Shown here: positions 36,749 through 47,874 of the stretch, in pieces
Layout: every line of letters begins with the position of its first letter
How positions within the stretch are numbered: the stretch's first letter is position 1
Assembly: GCF_001887595.1 (NCBI RefSeq)
Contig: NZ_CP017480.1
Coordinates: 3,810,001-3,874,000 of the forward strand
Length of the DNA: 64,000 bases
Reading direction: 5' to 3'
Origin: Luteibacter rhizovicinus DSM 16549
GTDB lineage: Bacteria > Pseudomonadota > Gammaproteobacteria > Xanthomonadales > Rhodanobacteraceae
Program-made: the position numbers and the translations under genes
The notes under the pieces: generated by a model
Databases searched by the model: none
What the model saw: the letters and a program-made list of their open reading frames with translations, nothing else
What the model was told of the DNA's origin: nothing

Positions 36749-37897
36749 TCAGAACAGCGAACCGACGAGATGATCGACGATGGTCGAGAAGGGAATGGCG
36801 GAAAGCCAGATCGGTGCGAACGGCAGGGCGGTTGCAACGACAATGGACAACAGGCCCTGGATATCGTAAATCGCGGTACGCATCGCATAGACGTTCGCCA
36901 CCACGGCGTAGAGATCGGTGGTCGACGAGAAATCAGGGCGCTCCAGCAGGTCGGCGTCGAGTTTCTGCTCCGCGGCAAACCACCGGGCCTCGAAGGCCTC
37001 GCCAGCGCGGGCGGCAAGATCGCCGTAACGGTAGACCCCGATACGCCAGGCAACGAGCAGCGTGCGCGTGAAGACCAGTGGCGGCGTGCCGAACAGCAGG
37101 AGCATCACCGCCGCGGTGACCACCGGCGTGGTCTCGTGCCCGATCGGCGACGCGCCCGCGATGACTTTGTTGGCCAACAAGCCGGCCACCACGATGCTCA
37201 TGGGCAGGGCGAGGGTGGCAAGGATTCGTGGCGAATACGCGAGAAACTGCAATCCGCCGGCCTGATCCGGATGCGCCGCGACCAGATACAGACCCATCCG
37301 CGCCATGCGCCACAGAAAGCGCACCCAGACGCCGAGGCGCCACAGCCACGCAAGGATGAGGCCGAGCAGCAGCGGCAGGCTGATCGCCAGATGCCACCAA
37401 CCTGCCATCGACAGCTGGAGGGGGAGGGTGCCTCGTTGCCAGAGGGGAATGACGTCGTACGGCACCGCGAACGCGAGTAGCGCGACCAGGGCATAGACGG
37501 CGACGATCAGGAATCCGGAAGGCCACACGCCTGTGCTCAGGCGGCGACTGCTGGCAAGCAGGGCGTCGTACTCCGCCATTTTCGACGGTGGAATGAGGTT
37601 GGTGACGGCGAAGTACTGCGCCATCGAGTCCAGGCGAGGCAGCACGACATAGTCGGCGGCGATGAAGAGGGGAACGGCAAGGAGGAAGCGGGCATGGACC
37701 GCCGCGTCTTTCAGGAAAGGCAGGATGGACGTGCCGTCCGCGCCGAAAAGGGACAGAACGAGCAAGGGAAACCAGGCGACGGCAACCGCCACGCCCACCC
37801 GCAGTGTTGCTTCGCGCCGGTCGTCGGCGCGGATCAGATGGAGCCGTCGCAGCATCTCGACGTGGGTGGCTTCGCTGAAGAGCAGTCCCGCGCGCAT
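36749..37897 (-). CDS. Hypothetical multi-pass membrane protein
   Basis: About 382 aa with roughly seven to eight hydrophobic helices. The first pair is at 'VAVAVAWFPLLVLSLFG' and 'HARFLLAVPLFIAADYVVLP', and later ones include 'LAISLPLLLGLILAWLWRLG'. The middle holds 'AAHPDQAGGLQFLAYSPRIL', a conserved-looking loop with His, Asp and Pro. I do not recognise the family. Start uncertain: ATG 37897 ('MRAGLLFSEATHVEML') is preferred to a TTG at 37969; neither has a good SD. It converges with the EF-hand gene after 14 bp. Confidence 0.75.
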   Translation of the reverse strand: MRAGLLFSEATHVEMLRRLHLIRADDRREATLRVGVAVAVAWFPLLVLSLFGADGTSILPFLKDAAVHARFLLAVPLFIAADYVVLPRLDSMAQYFAVTNLIPPSKMAEYDALLASSRRLSTGVWPSGFLIVAVYALVALLAFAVPYDVIPLWQRGTLPLQLSMAGWWHLAISLPLLLGLILAWLWRLGVWVRFLWRMARMGLYLVAAHPDQAGGLQFLAYSPRILATLALPMSIVVAGLLANKVIAGASPIGHETTPVVTAAVMLLLFGTPPLVFTRTLLVAWRIGVYRYGDLAARAGEAFEARWFAAEQKLDADLLERPDFSSTTDLYAVVANVYAMRTAIYDIQGLLSIVVATALPFAPIWLSAIPFSTIVDHLVGSLF

Positions 37898-38108
37898 CGG
37901 GGTCTCGGTGGCGCAGGCGCCAGCATCCGGTCGTGGCGACAGGCTAGGCGCGCCGGGCCGAGGCACCAAGCGAAAGCTTACCTAAGGCCGATTCCGTATT
38001 TGTACGCACAGCACAGGGACTGCGCGGGTCTAAGTAGTTCTTCGCTGGTGGCCCGCCGGGGGACAGGGCAAAGCTTGGCCATCTACACACACTCGGGGTA
38101 GTGGGCAC

Positions 38109-38873
38109 ATGTTCACGTCGACACCCCCTTGGGTACTGAGTCTCGGTCTGCTGGTTCTGATGTTGATCGGACGGGAGATCGGCTACGCGCTGCATCGCCG
38201 CCACGCACGCCACGTCACGATCAGCGAAGACGACGGCAAGGCGGAGTTCGCCTTGAGTGCCGTCCTCGGCCTGCTCGCCTTGCTGATCGGATTCACTTTC
38301 TCGCTGGCCCTGGCGCGCTACGAAACACGACGGGAACTGGTGGTTTCCGAGGCGAATGCGATGGGGACGACCTGGCTACGCTTCGATCTGCTGGAGGCGG
38401 TACAGCGTGATCGTGCCCGTGACCTGATGAGGCAGTACGCCGTCGCGCGCCTGGCGTATGGACTGGCCGAGGATTCCGGCGAGGTCGTGCTCGCATTCCA
38501 CAAGGCCGACGCCATCCAGGCGCGTCTGTGGACGGAGCTCACGACCGATATCGCACCGGTTCGCACCACGGCCTTGGCGCCGCTTTTGCTCGGCCCTGCG
38601 AACGAGATGATCGACATCGCTGGCGAACGCACCGCCGCCGCCGAAGCGCACGTGCCTGCACGCCTGGCCGGCACGTTGGGTCTCTACTGCGTCGTCGCCG
38701 CCGGCCTGATCGGCTACCTCCGCGGGCGTTATCGCACGGCGACCACCCTGGTATTTCTCCTGGTCGTTCTCGCACTGGGCCTCGTCGCCGATCTCGACAT
38801 GCCGACGAAGGGTCTGGTTCGCGTGCCGCAAGAACCTATCGCGGCTTTCATCCGCAGCATGGATGCCAACTGA
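38109..38873 (+). CDS. DUF4239-like membrane protein
   Basis: 254-aa inner-membrane protein. It has an N-terminal helix (about 8-24), 'LSAVLGLLALLIGFTFSLAL' as the second, and a soluble middle with 'YETRRELVVSEANAMGTTWL'. Two C-terminal helices follow ('GLYCVVAAGLIGYLRG', 'TTLVFLLVVLALGLVADLD'). The 'LLIGFTFSLALARYETRRELV' layout matches bestrophin-like DUF4239 proteins of unknown function. Start at the ATG at 38109, with a weak SD (GTAGTGGGC). It precedes aqpZ by 24 bp on the same strand. Confidence 0.78.
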   Translation: MFTSTPPWVLSLGLLVLMLIGREIGYALHRRHARHVTISEDDGKAEFALSAVLGLLALLIGFTFSLALARYETRRELVVSEANAMGTTWLRFDLLEAVQRDRARDLMRQYAVARLAYGLAEDSGEVVLAFHKADAIQARLWTELTTDIAPVRTTALAPLLLGPANEMIDIAGERTAAAEAHVPARLAGTLGLYCVVAAGLIGYLRGRYRTATTLVFLLVVLALGLVADLDMPTKGLVRVPQEPIAAFIRSMDAN

Positions 38874-38897
38874 CCCCCCACCGTTAGGAGTCGTCCC

Positions 38898-39647
38898 ATG
38901 TCCAAGCGTCTACTCGCCGAATGCCTCGGTACGTTCTGGTTGGTGTTCGGAGGTTGTGGAAGTGCGGTACTGGCCGCTGCCTTCCCCGAACTCGGCATCG
39001 GCTTCGCCGGTGTCGCACTCGCCTTCGGCCTCACCGTCCTGACGATGGCCTATGCCGTGGGCTACATCTCAGGTGCCCACTTCAATCCTGCCGTGACTGT
39101 CGGCGTCTTCGCGGGAGGGCGTTTCCCGGCGAAGGATGTGATTCCTTACATCGTGGCCCAGCTGGTCGGTGCGATTGCTGCAGGCGGTGTGCTCTACGTC
39201 ATCGCCAGTGGCAAGCCGAGGTTCGATGTCGCCCTGGGCTTTGCCACCAATGGCTACGGTGAACACTCGCCCGGCGGCTTCTCGCTCGCCGCCGCGGCTG
39301 TCGCCGAGTTCGTGCTCACGGCGTTCTTCCTGATCGTCATCCTGGGCGTCACGCACAAGCGTGCGCCTGTGGGTTTTGCGCCGTTGGCGATCGGCCTCGC
39401 GCTCACCCTCATCCACCTCATCTCCATCCCGGTGACGAACACCTCGGTCAACCCAGCACGGAGCACGGGTGTCGCGGTGTTCCAGGGTGGTTGGGCGTTG
39501 GGCCAGTTGTGGCTGTTCTGGGTCGTGCCGTTGCTTGGTGGCGCGGTAGGCGGCTGGATATACAAGGCGTTACTCGAGACCGCACCCGAGCCGCTCGAGG
39601 ACATCGAGGGTGGCCGCCGTCCGAATGCCGAGCCACCGACGAGATAG
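38898..39647 (+). CDS. aqpZ: Aquaporin Z
   Basis: Water channel of the inner membrane, 249 aa, six helices and two half-helices. The NPA boxes are in '[19 protein letters not shown]' and '[20 protein letters not shown]'. The selectivity residues (His and Arg near the NPAs, Thr in 'VTNTS') match AqpZ rather than GlpF. An extended acidic C-terminal tail of about 20 residues ('[17 protein letters not shown]') follows the last helix. The ATG at 38898 has TTAGGAG at 38884-38890. It converges with a LysR gene after 15 bp. Confidence 0.95.
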   Translation: MSKRLLAECLGTFWLVFGGCGSAVLAAAFPELGIGFAGVALAFGLTVLTMAYAVGYISGAHFNPAVTVGVFAGGRFPAKDVIPYIVAQLVGAIAAGGVLYVIASGKPRFDVALGFATNGYGEHSPGGFSLAAAAVAEFVLTAFFLIVILGVTHKRAPVGFAPLAIGLALTLIHLISIPVTNTSVNPARSTGVAVFQGGWALGQLWLFWVVPLLGGAVGGWIYKALLETAPEPLEDIEGGRRPNAEPPTR

Positions 39648-39662
39648 CGCCTGGCGCGACTG

Positions 39663-40586
39663 TCAGACCCGGTCCCAATAGGGCGGGGCGCCAATGCGCT
39701 CGAGCAGGAAGTCGGTAACGACGCGGACCTTCCTTGAGCGCGAGCGGTTCTCTGGCGATACCAGATGGATGCCCGGTGGCTCCGCTTCGACGGACGCTTC
39801 CCAACCGGTCAGTAGCTTCACGAGGCGACCCTTCCGGAAACTCCCGGCCTGGAACAGCCAGGTCGGGAAAAGCACGAGGCCCAGTGAGGCTTCCGCCGCG
39901 GACACGAGCGTTTCCGCGTTGTTGCTCTGGAACCGGCCCGTGACGTCATACGCGTCGTAGTGCGGTGCTCCCGGCTGGCGGAAATACCATCGCTGCGCGC
40001 CCCACTGGCCGCGGTAGACCAGGCAGTTGTGCGCTACCAGTTGTTCGGGGGTGTCGGGCACGCCGTGGGTGTCGAGATAACCGCGGCTCGCGCAGAGGAT
40101 GTAGCGCTGTGGCGCGACCAGGCGCGCAACGAGGCCGGAGTCCTCCAGCCGCCCGACACGCAGGGTGATATCTGCACCTTCCTGCACCGGATCGATAAAG
40201 GCATCGGTGAGGGTGAGCTGCACGGAAAGGTCGGGGTAGTCCTTCTGCAGATCGTTCAAGAGCGGAGCGATGTGCAGGCGGCCCAGGGCGACCGGCGCGT
40301 TGACCCGGATCAGGCCCCTGGGTTGTGTGTCCTTGTCGGCGGCCTGCTCGGCGGCCATGTCCAGCAGGTCCAGCGCCTCACGCACCGTGAGGTAGTAGCG
40401 CTCGCCGGCGTCGGTCAGCCGGACCGCCCGCGTGTGCCGGTAAAGCAACTGCTGGCCGACCTCACGTTCGAGCGCGGCGATCTGCCGGGACACCGACGAT
40501 GCCGGGACGCGGAAGTGACGCGCCGTCGCGATAAAGCTTCCCGTCGCCGCGACCATGGCGAAGTAGCGCAAGGCGTTGAGCTGCAT
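39663..40586 (-). CDS. LysR-family transcriptional regulator
   Basis: 307-aa DNA-binding regulator. The N-terminal winged helix-turn-helix is 'LRYFAMVAATGSFIATARHF' followed by 'VPASSVSRQIAALEREVGQQ'. The effector-binding domain (about 90-300) has the CrgA/PP2551-like pattern, such as 'GLIRVNAPVALGRLHIAPLL'. The start is the ATG at 40586. The gene is divergent from the YdcZ-type pair with 99 bp between starts, so it probably controls that pair (inference). Inducer unknown. Confidence 0.93.
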   Translation of the reverse strand: MQLNALRYFAMVAATGSFIATARHFRVPASSVSRQIAALEREVGQQLLYRHTRAVRLTDAGERYYLTVREALDLLDMAAEQAADKDTQPRGLIRVNAPVALGRLHIAPLLNDLQKDYPDLSVQLTLTDAFIDPVQEGADITLRVGRLEDSGLVARLVAPQRYILCASRGYLDTHGVPDTPEQLVAHNCLVYRGQWGAQRWYFRQPGAPHYDAYDVTGRFQSNNAETLVSAAEASLGLVLFPTWLFQAGSFRKGRLVKLLTGWEASVEAEPPGIHLVSPENRSRSRKVRVVTDFLLERIGAPPYWDRV

Positions 40587-40685
40587 CGAGTTGTCCGAAA
40601 AGCAATGATGTATTCCAGTTTGGCCTAATTGTTCCGATATGGGCAGTCCCCCAACCTTGGAGGGTCTACTCAAGGAACACACTGC

Positions 40686-41114
40686 GTGAAACACGTCTGG
40701 TTAATCCCGCTGATCGTCCTGGCCGGCATGGGCCTGTCGGTCGAAGCGGGTCTGTTGGGCCCCCTGGGGACCGAGGTCGGTCACGGCTGGGCCGTGCTCG
40801 GCATCTTCGCCGTGGGGTCGTTGCTGCTGACCTTCGGACTGGTCTTCGGCCGCCCGCGTCTCGCCCTGATGTTCGCGCAGCCTCGCTGGCTGCTCACCGG
40901 TGGCGTGCTCGGGCCGCTCTACGTGGCCGCGCTCACCCTCGCCACCCCGTTCATCGGTGTGGGCCTGACCATGGTCGGCATCCTCTTCGGCCAGGTCGCC
41001 GCCAGTCTCGTCATCGATCACTTCGGCTGGCTCGGCAGCGCGCGGCGCGCCGTCGACGGTTATCGCGCGGGCGCGCTCGTCGCCATCCTCGCCGCCCTCT
41101 GGCTGATCCACTAA
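40686..41114 (+). CDS. YdcZ-type DMT half-transporter, first subunit
   Basis: 142-aa inner-membrane protein with about five helices, half the size of EamA-type DMT transporters. It reads 'LIVLAGMGLSVEAGLLGPLG' at the start, then 'VLGIFAVGSLLLTFGLVFGR', and ends 'IGVGLTMVGILFGQVAASLV', a DMF-like family motif. The start is GTG 40686 with AAGGA 9 nt upstream. The next gene, 10 bp later, is a paralogue, so the two likely form a heterodimer. Substrate unknown; related to the YdcZ/DMT superfamily. Confidence 0.85.
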   Translation: MKHVWLIPLIVLAGMGLSVEAGLLGPLGTEVGHGWAVLGIFAVGSLLLTFGLVFGRPRLALMFAQPRWLLTGGVLGPLYVAALTLATPFIGVGLTMVGILFGQVAASLVIDHFGWLGSARRAVDGYRAGALVAILAALWLIH

Positions 41115-41124
41115 GGAATCCCCC

Positions 41125-41583
41125 GTGCTCATCCTCATGATTCTCGTCGTCGTCGCCAGTGGCGCGATCCTGTGCGCGCAGTCGGCCATCAACGGCCGGC
41201 TTGGCGCCCATGTCGGCGTGCTTGAAAGCGCCTGGCTCACCTTCACGCTCGGCGCCTTGCTGAGCTTCCTCTACGCTTTTTTCTTCGAGCCGCAGCATGA
41301 CCTGACCCTGTTCACCGCCCCGCGTTGGCAGGTCACCGGCGCGTTCTTCGGCGTCGTTTACATGCTGGTCATCGTCTTCGCAATGCCTCGGGTGGGCACG
41401 GCGGCGGCCACGGTGTCGGTGATCAGCGGCCAGCTGCTGATGAGCCTGTTGATCGATAACTTCGGCTGGCTGAGCAATCCGGTCATTCCGCTGGGCGGCT
41501 CGCGTTACGCCGCAATGGCCTTGCTCGCGGTCGCGCTGTTCCTGATCTACCGCAGCAACACGCGGCAGGCCGCCGAGACGTGA
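41125..41583 (+). CDS. YdcZ-type DMT half-transporter, second subunit
   Basis: 152-aa paralogue of the preceding gene. It shows 'LILMILVVVASGAILCAQSA' in helix 1, 'LESAWLTFTLGALLSFLYAF' next, then 'VGTAAATVSVISGQLLMSLL' and 'IDNFGWLS', which aligns with 'VIDHFGWLG' of its partner. The start is GTG 41125 with AAGGA upstream. Paired half-size DMT proteins commonly act as heterodimers (family knowledge). Confidence 0.86.
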   Translation: MLILMILVVVASGAILCAQSAINGRLGAHVGVLESAWLTFTLGALLSFLYAFFFEPQHDLTLFTAPRWQVTGAFFGVVYMLVIVFAMPRVGTAAATVSVISGQLLMSLLIDNFGWLSNPVIPLGGSRYAAMALLAVALFLIYRSNTRQAAET

Positions 41584-41726
41584 CGCCGTAGACCCGCATG
41601 GGGCGGGCGGGATGCCGCCCGATCACCGCCACTTCACGCGGTTTGGATACCCTTTCCCGGCATTTTGCATACGGGGCGCCACGGCGCCTCGACGTTTTTC
41701 ACCCGCCTGCGAAAGAAAGGTATCGC

Positions 41727-43432
<1,706 letters not shown>

Positions 43433-43436
<4 letters not shown>

Positions 43437-43771
43437 CCGTCGCTGAAGACATCCCGATGATCGACGACGAGCAGCCCGGTGACGACGGCCAGGTCCACCT
43501 GCGCCTTTACGTGGCCGGGCAAACCCCGAAATCGTTGGCTGCCATCGCCAACCTCAAGCGACTGTGCGAGGAACATCTCGCCGGCCGCTACACCATCGAG
43601 GTCGTCGATCTGCAGGTAACGCCACAGCTGGCGGCCGGTGACCAGATCGTCGCCGTGCCCACGCTGATCAGGCGATTGCCGCCGCCGTTACGAAGAGTCA
43701 TCGGTGACTTGTCCAACGCGGAACGCGTGCTGGTCGGTCTGGACATGCGTCCGCGGCTATCCACCCCATGA
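43433..43771 (+). CDS. kaiB: KaiB-like protein, copy 1
   Basis: 112-aa thioredoxin-like fold-switching protein that binds KaiC CI. The core 'HLRLYVAGQTPKSLAAIANL', 'IEVVDLQVTPQLAAGDQIVA' and 'PTLIRRLPPPLRRVIGDLSN' follows KaiB closely. It has a 20-residue acidic N-terminal extension absent in cyanobacterial KaiB. GTG start at 43433 overlaps the kaiC stop (GTGA). It overlaps the next kaiB copy by 4 nt. Product mix of two copies suggests division of roles. Confidence 0.92.
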
Positions 43772-44100
43772 CGGCGACCCCTCCCGAGATCACCTCGTCG
43801 CCCGGCGATCCGCGGCACTACCAGCTGCGGCTGTTCATCACCGGATCCACGCCGCGCTCGACGCGCGCGATCGAGAACCTGCGGAAGATCTGCGAGGAGA
43901 ATCTCGACGGCCGCTACGAACTCGAGGTGATCGACGTCTACGAGCGTCCGGAAACCACGCGGGACCTGCAGATCGTCGCCACGCCGACCCTGGTCAAGGT
44001 TCTACCCGAGCCGCTGCGCCGGATCATCGGCGACCTGTCCGATGAGCTCAAGGTGCTGGCCGGTCTCGACCTCGCTCCGCGGCTACCGCAACAGGATTGA
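43768..44100 (+). CDS. kaiB: KaiB-like protein, copy 2
   Basis: 110-aa paralogue of the first KaiB. It has 'QLRLFITGSTPRSTRAIENL', 'LEVIDVYERPETTRDLQIVA' and 'TPTLVKVLPEPLRRIIGDLS'. The two copies differ throughout, so this is not a recent duplication. ATGA overlap with copy 1 and tight coupling to the kinase gene indicate one transcript. The thioredoxin-like fold is shared with the N-terminus of the SasA clock kinase (family knowledge), so one copy could be the SasA-like partner. Confidence 0.92.
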   Translation: MTATPPEITSSPGDPRHYQLRLFITGSTPRSTRAIENLRKICEENLDGRYELEVIDVYERPETTRDLQIVATPTLVKVLPEPLRRIIGDLSDELKVLAGLDLAPRLPQQD

Positions 44101-44102
44101 TC

Positions 44103-46187
44103 GTGCGCGCTGATGACCATGCTGAAGACGACCTCCCCAGCCGCGAGCTTCTCGAGCGGCTGCGTGAGGCGGAAGAAACCCTGGATGCCATCCGCCGGGG
44201 CGAGGTCGACGCCGTGGTCGTCCATCATCCGGACGGCCCAAGCATCTACACGTTGGAGAGTGCCGACCGGCCGTATCGCGTGCTGGTCGAGCACATGCAG
44301 GAAGGTGCCGTCACCCTGACCGGTGAGGGCGTGGTGCTGTACTGCAACCAGCGTTTCGCCGCCTTGCTCGGACTGACGCGTGAGTCGATGATCGGGCGAT
44401 CGGTCGTGCCGTATCTGGAACGCGCCGATGCGATGGTGATGGCAGCCTTGTTGTCGCCGGGTGCCGATGCGGGCAGGGCGGCGGAAGTCACCTTGCATCG
44501 CGTCGATGGACAGTCCATTCCCGTCACGTTGTCCGCGGTGGACCTGCCGTTCGAGCCAGGCATGCCGCGGCTCATCTGCATCATCGCGACAGACCTGACA
44601 CACGCGCGTCAGCGCAGCCACGAACTGGCCGCGACCAACGCGCAGCTCGCCGGCGAAATGGCCGAGCGACGCAGCGCGGAAGATCGCCTGGCGGTGGCGC
44701 TCGAAGCCGCCGGTATGGGCAGCTGGGACATCGACCTGGTCTTGGGAGCGGTGACGATCTCGCGTCAGGCCGAGGGGATCCTGGGTCTGGACGATATCGG
44801 CGCCGCTGCGCGCACTCTCGATTCGCTGGCGCTGCCGTTCCTGGCGAACGAGCAAGCCGAGGTGCGTGCCGCTTTCGAACAGGCGATGACGACGGGCCTG
44901 CTGGATTTCGAGCGTCGAGTGCGTCCTAAGGTGGAAGGTGGCGCGCATCGTTGGGTGCACGTCATCGGCCGCACCTACCAGCGAGACGGTGTACCGTCGC
45001 GACTGGTGGGCGTGGTCAGCGACGTGACCGAACGCCGTCTGATGGAAACCCAGCTGCGCCAGGCGCAGAAGATGGAAGCGGTCGGCCAGCTCACCGGCGG
45101 CATCGCCCACGACTTCAACAATCTGCTGATGGTCATCGGCGGAAGCCTCGACGTGCTTGAAAGCGCGTTGCCCGAAGATAACCCCAAGGCGCAACGTTTC
45201 TTCGCCGCAGCAAAGTCGGGTGTGGAGCGCGGGGCTAGTCTCAACCAGCAGTTGCTGGCGTTCTCGCGTCGACAGGATCTGCAGGCGCAGCCGGTGTGTG
45301 TCGATGATCTGTTACGTGGCTTTGCCACGCTGCTCAGCCGCGCCCTGGGTGAAACGGTGTCCCTGGAGCTGCCGCAACCCGCCCGGCGCTGGTATTGCCG
45401 TAGCGATCCACACCAACTGGAAACCGCGATCCTCAACCTGGCGATCAACGCGCGCGATGCCATGCCGCATGGCGGTCGCCTCACGATCCTCACCTCACTG
45501 ACGACCCTGACGCCACGCGAAGCGCTGGCGATGGCGGCGGAGCCTGGTAGTTACGTGGTGATCCGCGTGCGTGACAGCGGCACCGGTATGACGCCCGAAA
45601 CAGCAGCACGCATCTTCGACCCGTTCTTCACCACCAAGGCGATGGGCAAGGGTACGGGGCTGGGACTCAGTCAGGTCTACGGCTTCGTGCGCCAGTCCGG
45701 CGGTTTCGTCAGCGTCACGAGCGAACTGGGGCAGGGCACGACCATCGACCTATGCCTGCCGCATACGGATGAGGTCGCCTCCGCCGCGCCGAGTGCAACG
45801 GCCGCGCCAGCCGCGGGCGACGGCCGAGTCCTTGTCGTCGACGACGATATCAACGTGCGTGAAGTCTCGGTCGCCATGCTCGGCGCCCTCGGCTACGTGA
45901 CGCTGGAAGCCGGCGACGCCGCCCAGGCGCTAACCATTCTGGCCCGGCGCAGCGACATCGACATGGTCTTTAGCGACGTCATCATGCCCGGCGAAATCAA
46001 CGGCCTCGATCTCGCCCGCCAGATCCGCGAAACCTACCCCAAGGTCGCGGTCGTTCTCGCCTCCGGCTACACCGCCCAACTCCAGGGCGACAAAGGCGCT
46101 CCCACCGACGTGGAAGTCCTGCGCAAGCCCTATTCCCGCGCCGCCCTGGCCACCGCCCTGACCCAAGCCAAAGCCGCCAAAAGCTAG
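44103..46187 (+). CDS. PAS-domain hybrid histidine kinase of the kai operon
   Basis: 694-aa soluble sensor kinase with receiver. A first PAS ('[20 protein letters not shown]', about 60-170) and a second PAS/PAC (about 205-320) are followed by HisKA with the phospho-acceptor His336 in '[16 protein letters not shown]'. The HATPase_c has '[16 protein letters not shown]' and '[13 protein letters not shown]'. The C-terminal receiver has Asp625 in '[10 protein letters not shown]'. No membrane segment is seen. GTG 44103 is preferred (AGGA 6 nt upstream); TTG 44097 overlaps the kaiB stop. It is the likely output of the KaiBC module. Confidence 0.93.
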   Translation: MRADDHAEDDLPSRELLERLREAEETLDAIRRGEVDAVVVHHPDGPSIYTLESADRPYRVLVEHMQEGAVTLTGEGVVLYCNQRFAALLGLTRESMIGRSVVPYLERADAMVMAALLSPGADAGRAAEVTLHRVDGQSIPVTLSAVDLPFEPGMPRLICIIATDLTHARQRSHELAATNAQLAGEMAERRSAEDRLAVALEAAGMGSWDIDLVLGAVTISRQAEGILGLDDIGAAARTLDSLALPFLANEQAEVRAAFEQAMTTGLLDFERRVRPKVEGGAHRWVHVIGRTYQRDGVPSRLVGVVSDVTERRLMETQLRQAQKMEAVGQLTGGIAHDFNNLLMVIGGSLDVLESALPEDNPKAQRFFAAAKSGVERGASLNQQLLAFSRRQDLQAQPVCVDDLLRGFATLLSRALGETVSLELPQPARRWYCRSDPHQLETAILNLAINARDAMPHGGRLTILTSLTTLTPREALAMAAEPGSYVVIRVRDSGTGMTPETAARIFDPFFTTKAMGKGTGLGLSQVYGFVRQSGGFVSVTSELGQGTTIDLCLPHTDEVASAAPSATAAPAAGDGRVLVVDDDINVREVSVAMLGALGYVTLEAGDAAQALTILARRSDIDMVFSDVIMPGEINGLDLARQIRETYPKVAVVLASGYTAQLQGDKGAPTDVEVLRKPYSRAALATALTQAKAAKS

Positions 46188-46520
<333 letters not shown>

Positions 46521-46570
46521 GGCAAGTCGCCATTGACCCCGATCAAGCGTCGCGACGCTGAAGTCGCTTC

Positions 46571-47074
46571 TCAGCGCCCCGGCAAACGCTGCGTAATCTC
46601 CTGCATGAACCACTCGTTCCCATCCGGATCGTTGAAGCGAGCGAATGAGCCGTAGCTCTTCCGCTCGGGATGGGGGCCGGCCACATCACGGGAGCCATCG
46701 GCGCGGTGGAATATGCCGGTCGCATCATGGAACGGCTCGCTCACATCGACCCCGCGGGATACAAGCTCCGCGCGAGCCGCTTCCAGATCCCGCACGACAA
46801 GGTGTAGCGCACGAGCCGACCCCGGGGACGCGGTTGTGATGTTGCTACCCATCATCACCGAGCAACCCGATCCCGGCGGCGTGAACTGCACGACGCGAAA
46901 GCCGTCCGGCGCAGGGAAGTCGGCGTCGAGGCGCCATCCCAGCTTCGCGTAGAACTGCTTCGCGCGATCCACGTCGGTGACGGGGACGACCACGATCTCC
47001 AGGGTCATGTCGAAGGGTAGCGGGCGCGGCGATTCGGATGCGCTCATGGCGGGCAGTTCCTGGTCGGAGGACAT
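46571..47074 (-). CDS. VOC-superfamily (glyoxalase/dioxygenase-like) protein
   Basis: 167-aa cytoplasmic protein with two beta-alpha-beta-beta-beta units. It reads 'LEIVVVPVTDVDRAKQFYAK' and 'GWRLDADFPAPDGFRVVQFT' at the start and 'SYGSFARFNDPDGNEWFMQE' at the end, where the Glu is the usual metal ligand. Substrate unknown. The start is the ATG at 47074 with AGGGA upstream. It overlaps no gene and is divergent from the FrnE-like gene. Confidence 0.85.
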   Translation of the reverse strand: MSSDQELPAMSASESPRPLPFDMTLEIVVVPVTDVDRAKQFYAKLGWRLDADFPAPDGFRVVQFTPPGSGCSVMMGSNITTASPGSARALHLVVRDLEAARAELVSRGVDVSEPFHDATGIFHRADGSRDVAGPHPERKSYGSFARFNDPDGNEWFMQEITQRLPGR

Positions 47075-47187
47075 TGATTTCCCTGGACTTCGATCATACG
47101 TAGGCGGTAACGCCGCGATCTTGCAGCGAACTATCGTCCCGGGGTGCCCCGTGCAGCCCTCACCCCCATCGCCAAGGTTCCCGCCCC

Positions 47188-47841
47188 ATGCCTCAGAAAA
47201 TGAAAATCGACTTCGTCTCGGACATCGCTTGCCCGTGGTGCGTGATCGGCCTGGGTGGCCTCGAGCAGGCGCTCGACAAGCTGCACGATGTGATCGAGCC
47301 GGAGATCACCTTTCATCCGTTCGAACTGAATCCGAACATGGCGCCGGGCGGTGAGAACACTGTCGAACACATCGTCGCGAAGTACCGCATTCCGGCCGAT
47401 GAAGCGCGCGTCAACCGCGAACGCATCAAGGCCCGTGCGGCGGCCGTCGGCTTCACCATGAACACCTCGGATGCGAGCCGCATCTACAACACGTTCGATG
47501 CGCATCGCCTGATCGCCTGGGCGGGTTCGCAAGGCAAGCAGCATGCGCTGAAGCGCCAGCTCTTCACCGTGAACTTCACCGATCAGACCGATCCGGGCAA
47601 CCACGACACCCTGGTCGCCGCCGCTGAAAAAGTCGGCCTCGATCCGGTCGAAGCGCGCGCCGTACTCGAGTCGGACCGCTACGTCGAAGACGTCCGTCGC
47701 GACGAGAAGCTGTGGCAGAGCCGCGGCATCACTGGCGTACCGGCCGTGATCGTCAACGACCAGTACCTGATCTCGGGCGGCCAGCCGCCGGAAGAGTTCG
47801 AGCGTCAGCTACGCCAGATCGCTGCCGAGAGCGCGGCCTGA
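47188..47841 (+). CDS. DsbA-family oxidoreductase, FrnE-like
   Basis: 217-aa thioredoxin-fold protein without a signal peptide, so cytoplasmic. The active site is 'DIACPWCVIGLGGLEQAL' (CPWC), the form seen in FrnE/2-hydroxychromene isomerase-like proteins. The cis-Pro loop is 'RGITGVPAVIVNDQYLISGG'. FrnE members act as disulfide isomerases, some linked to oxidative stress (family knowledge). The ATG at 47188 has only a weak SD (AAGG further upstream). It converges with the GH27 gene after 33 bp. Confidence 0.9.
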   Translation: MPQKMKIDFVSDIACPWCVIGLGGLEQALDKLHDVIEPEITFHPFELNPNMAPGGENTVEHIVAKYRIPADEARVNRERIKARAAAVGFTMNTSDASRIYNTFDAHRLIAWAGSQGKQHALKRQLFTVNFTDQTDPGNHDTLVAAAEKVGLDPVEARAVLESDRYVEDVRRDEKLWQSRGITGVPAVIVNDQYLISGGQPPEEFERQLRQIAAESAA

Positions 47842-47874
47842 CGCGACGAGGCTCGCCTCCTGGGCCGACACACC

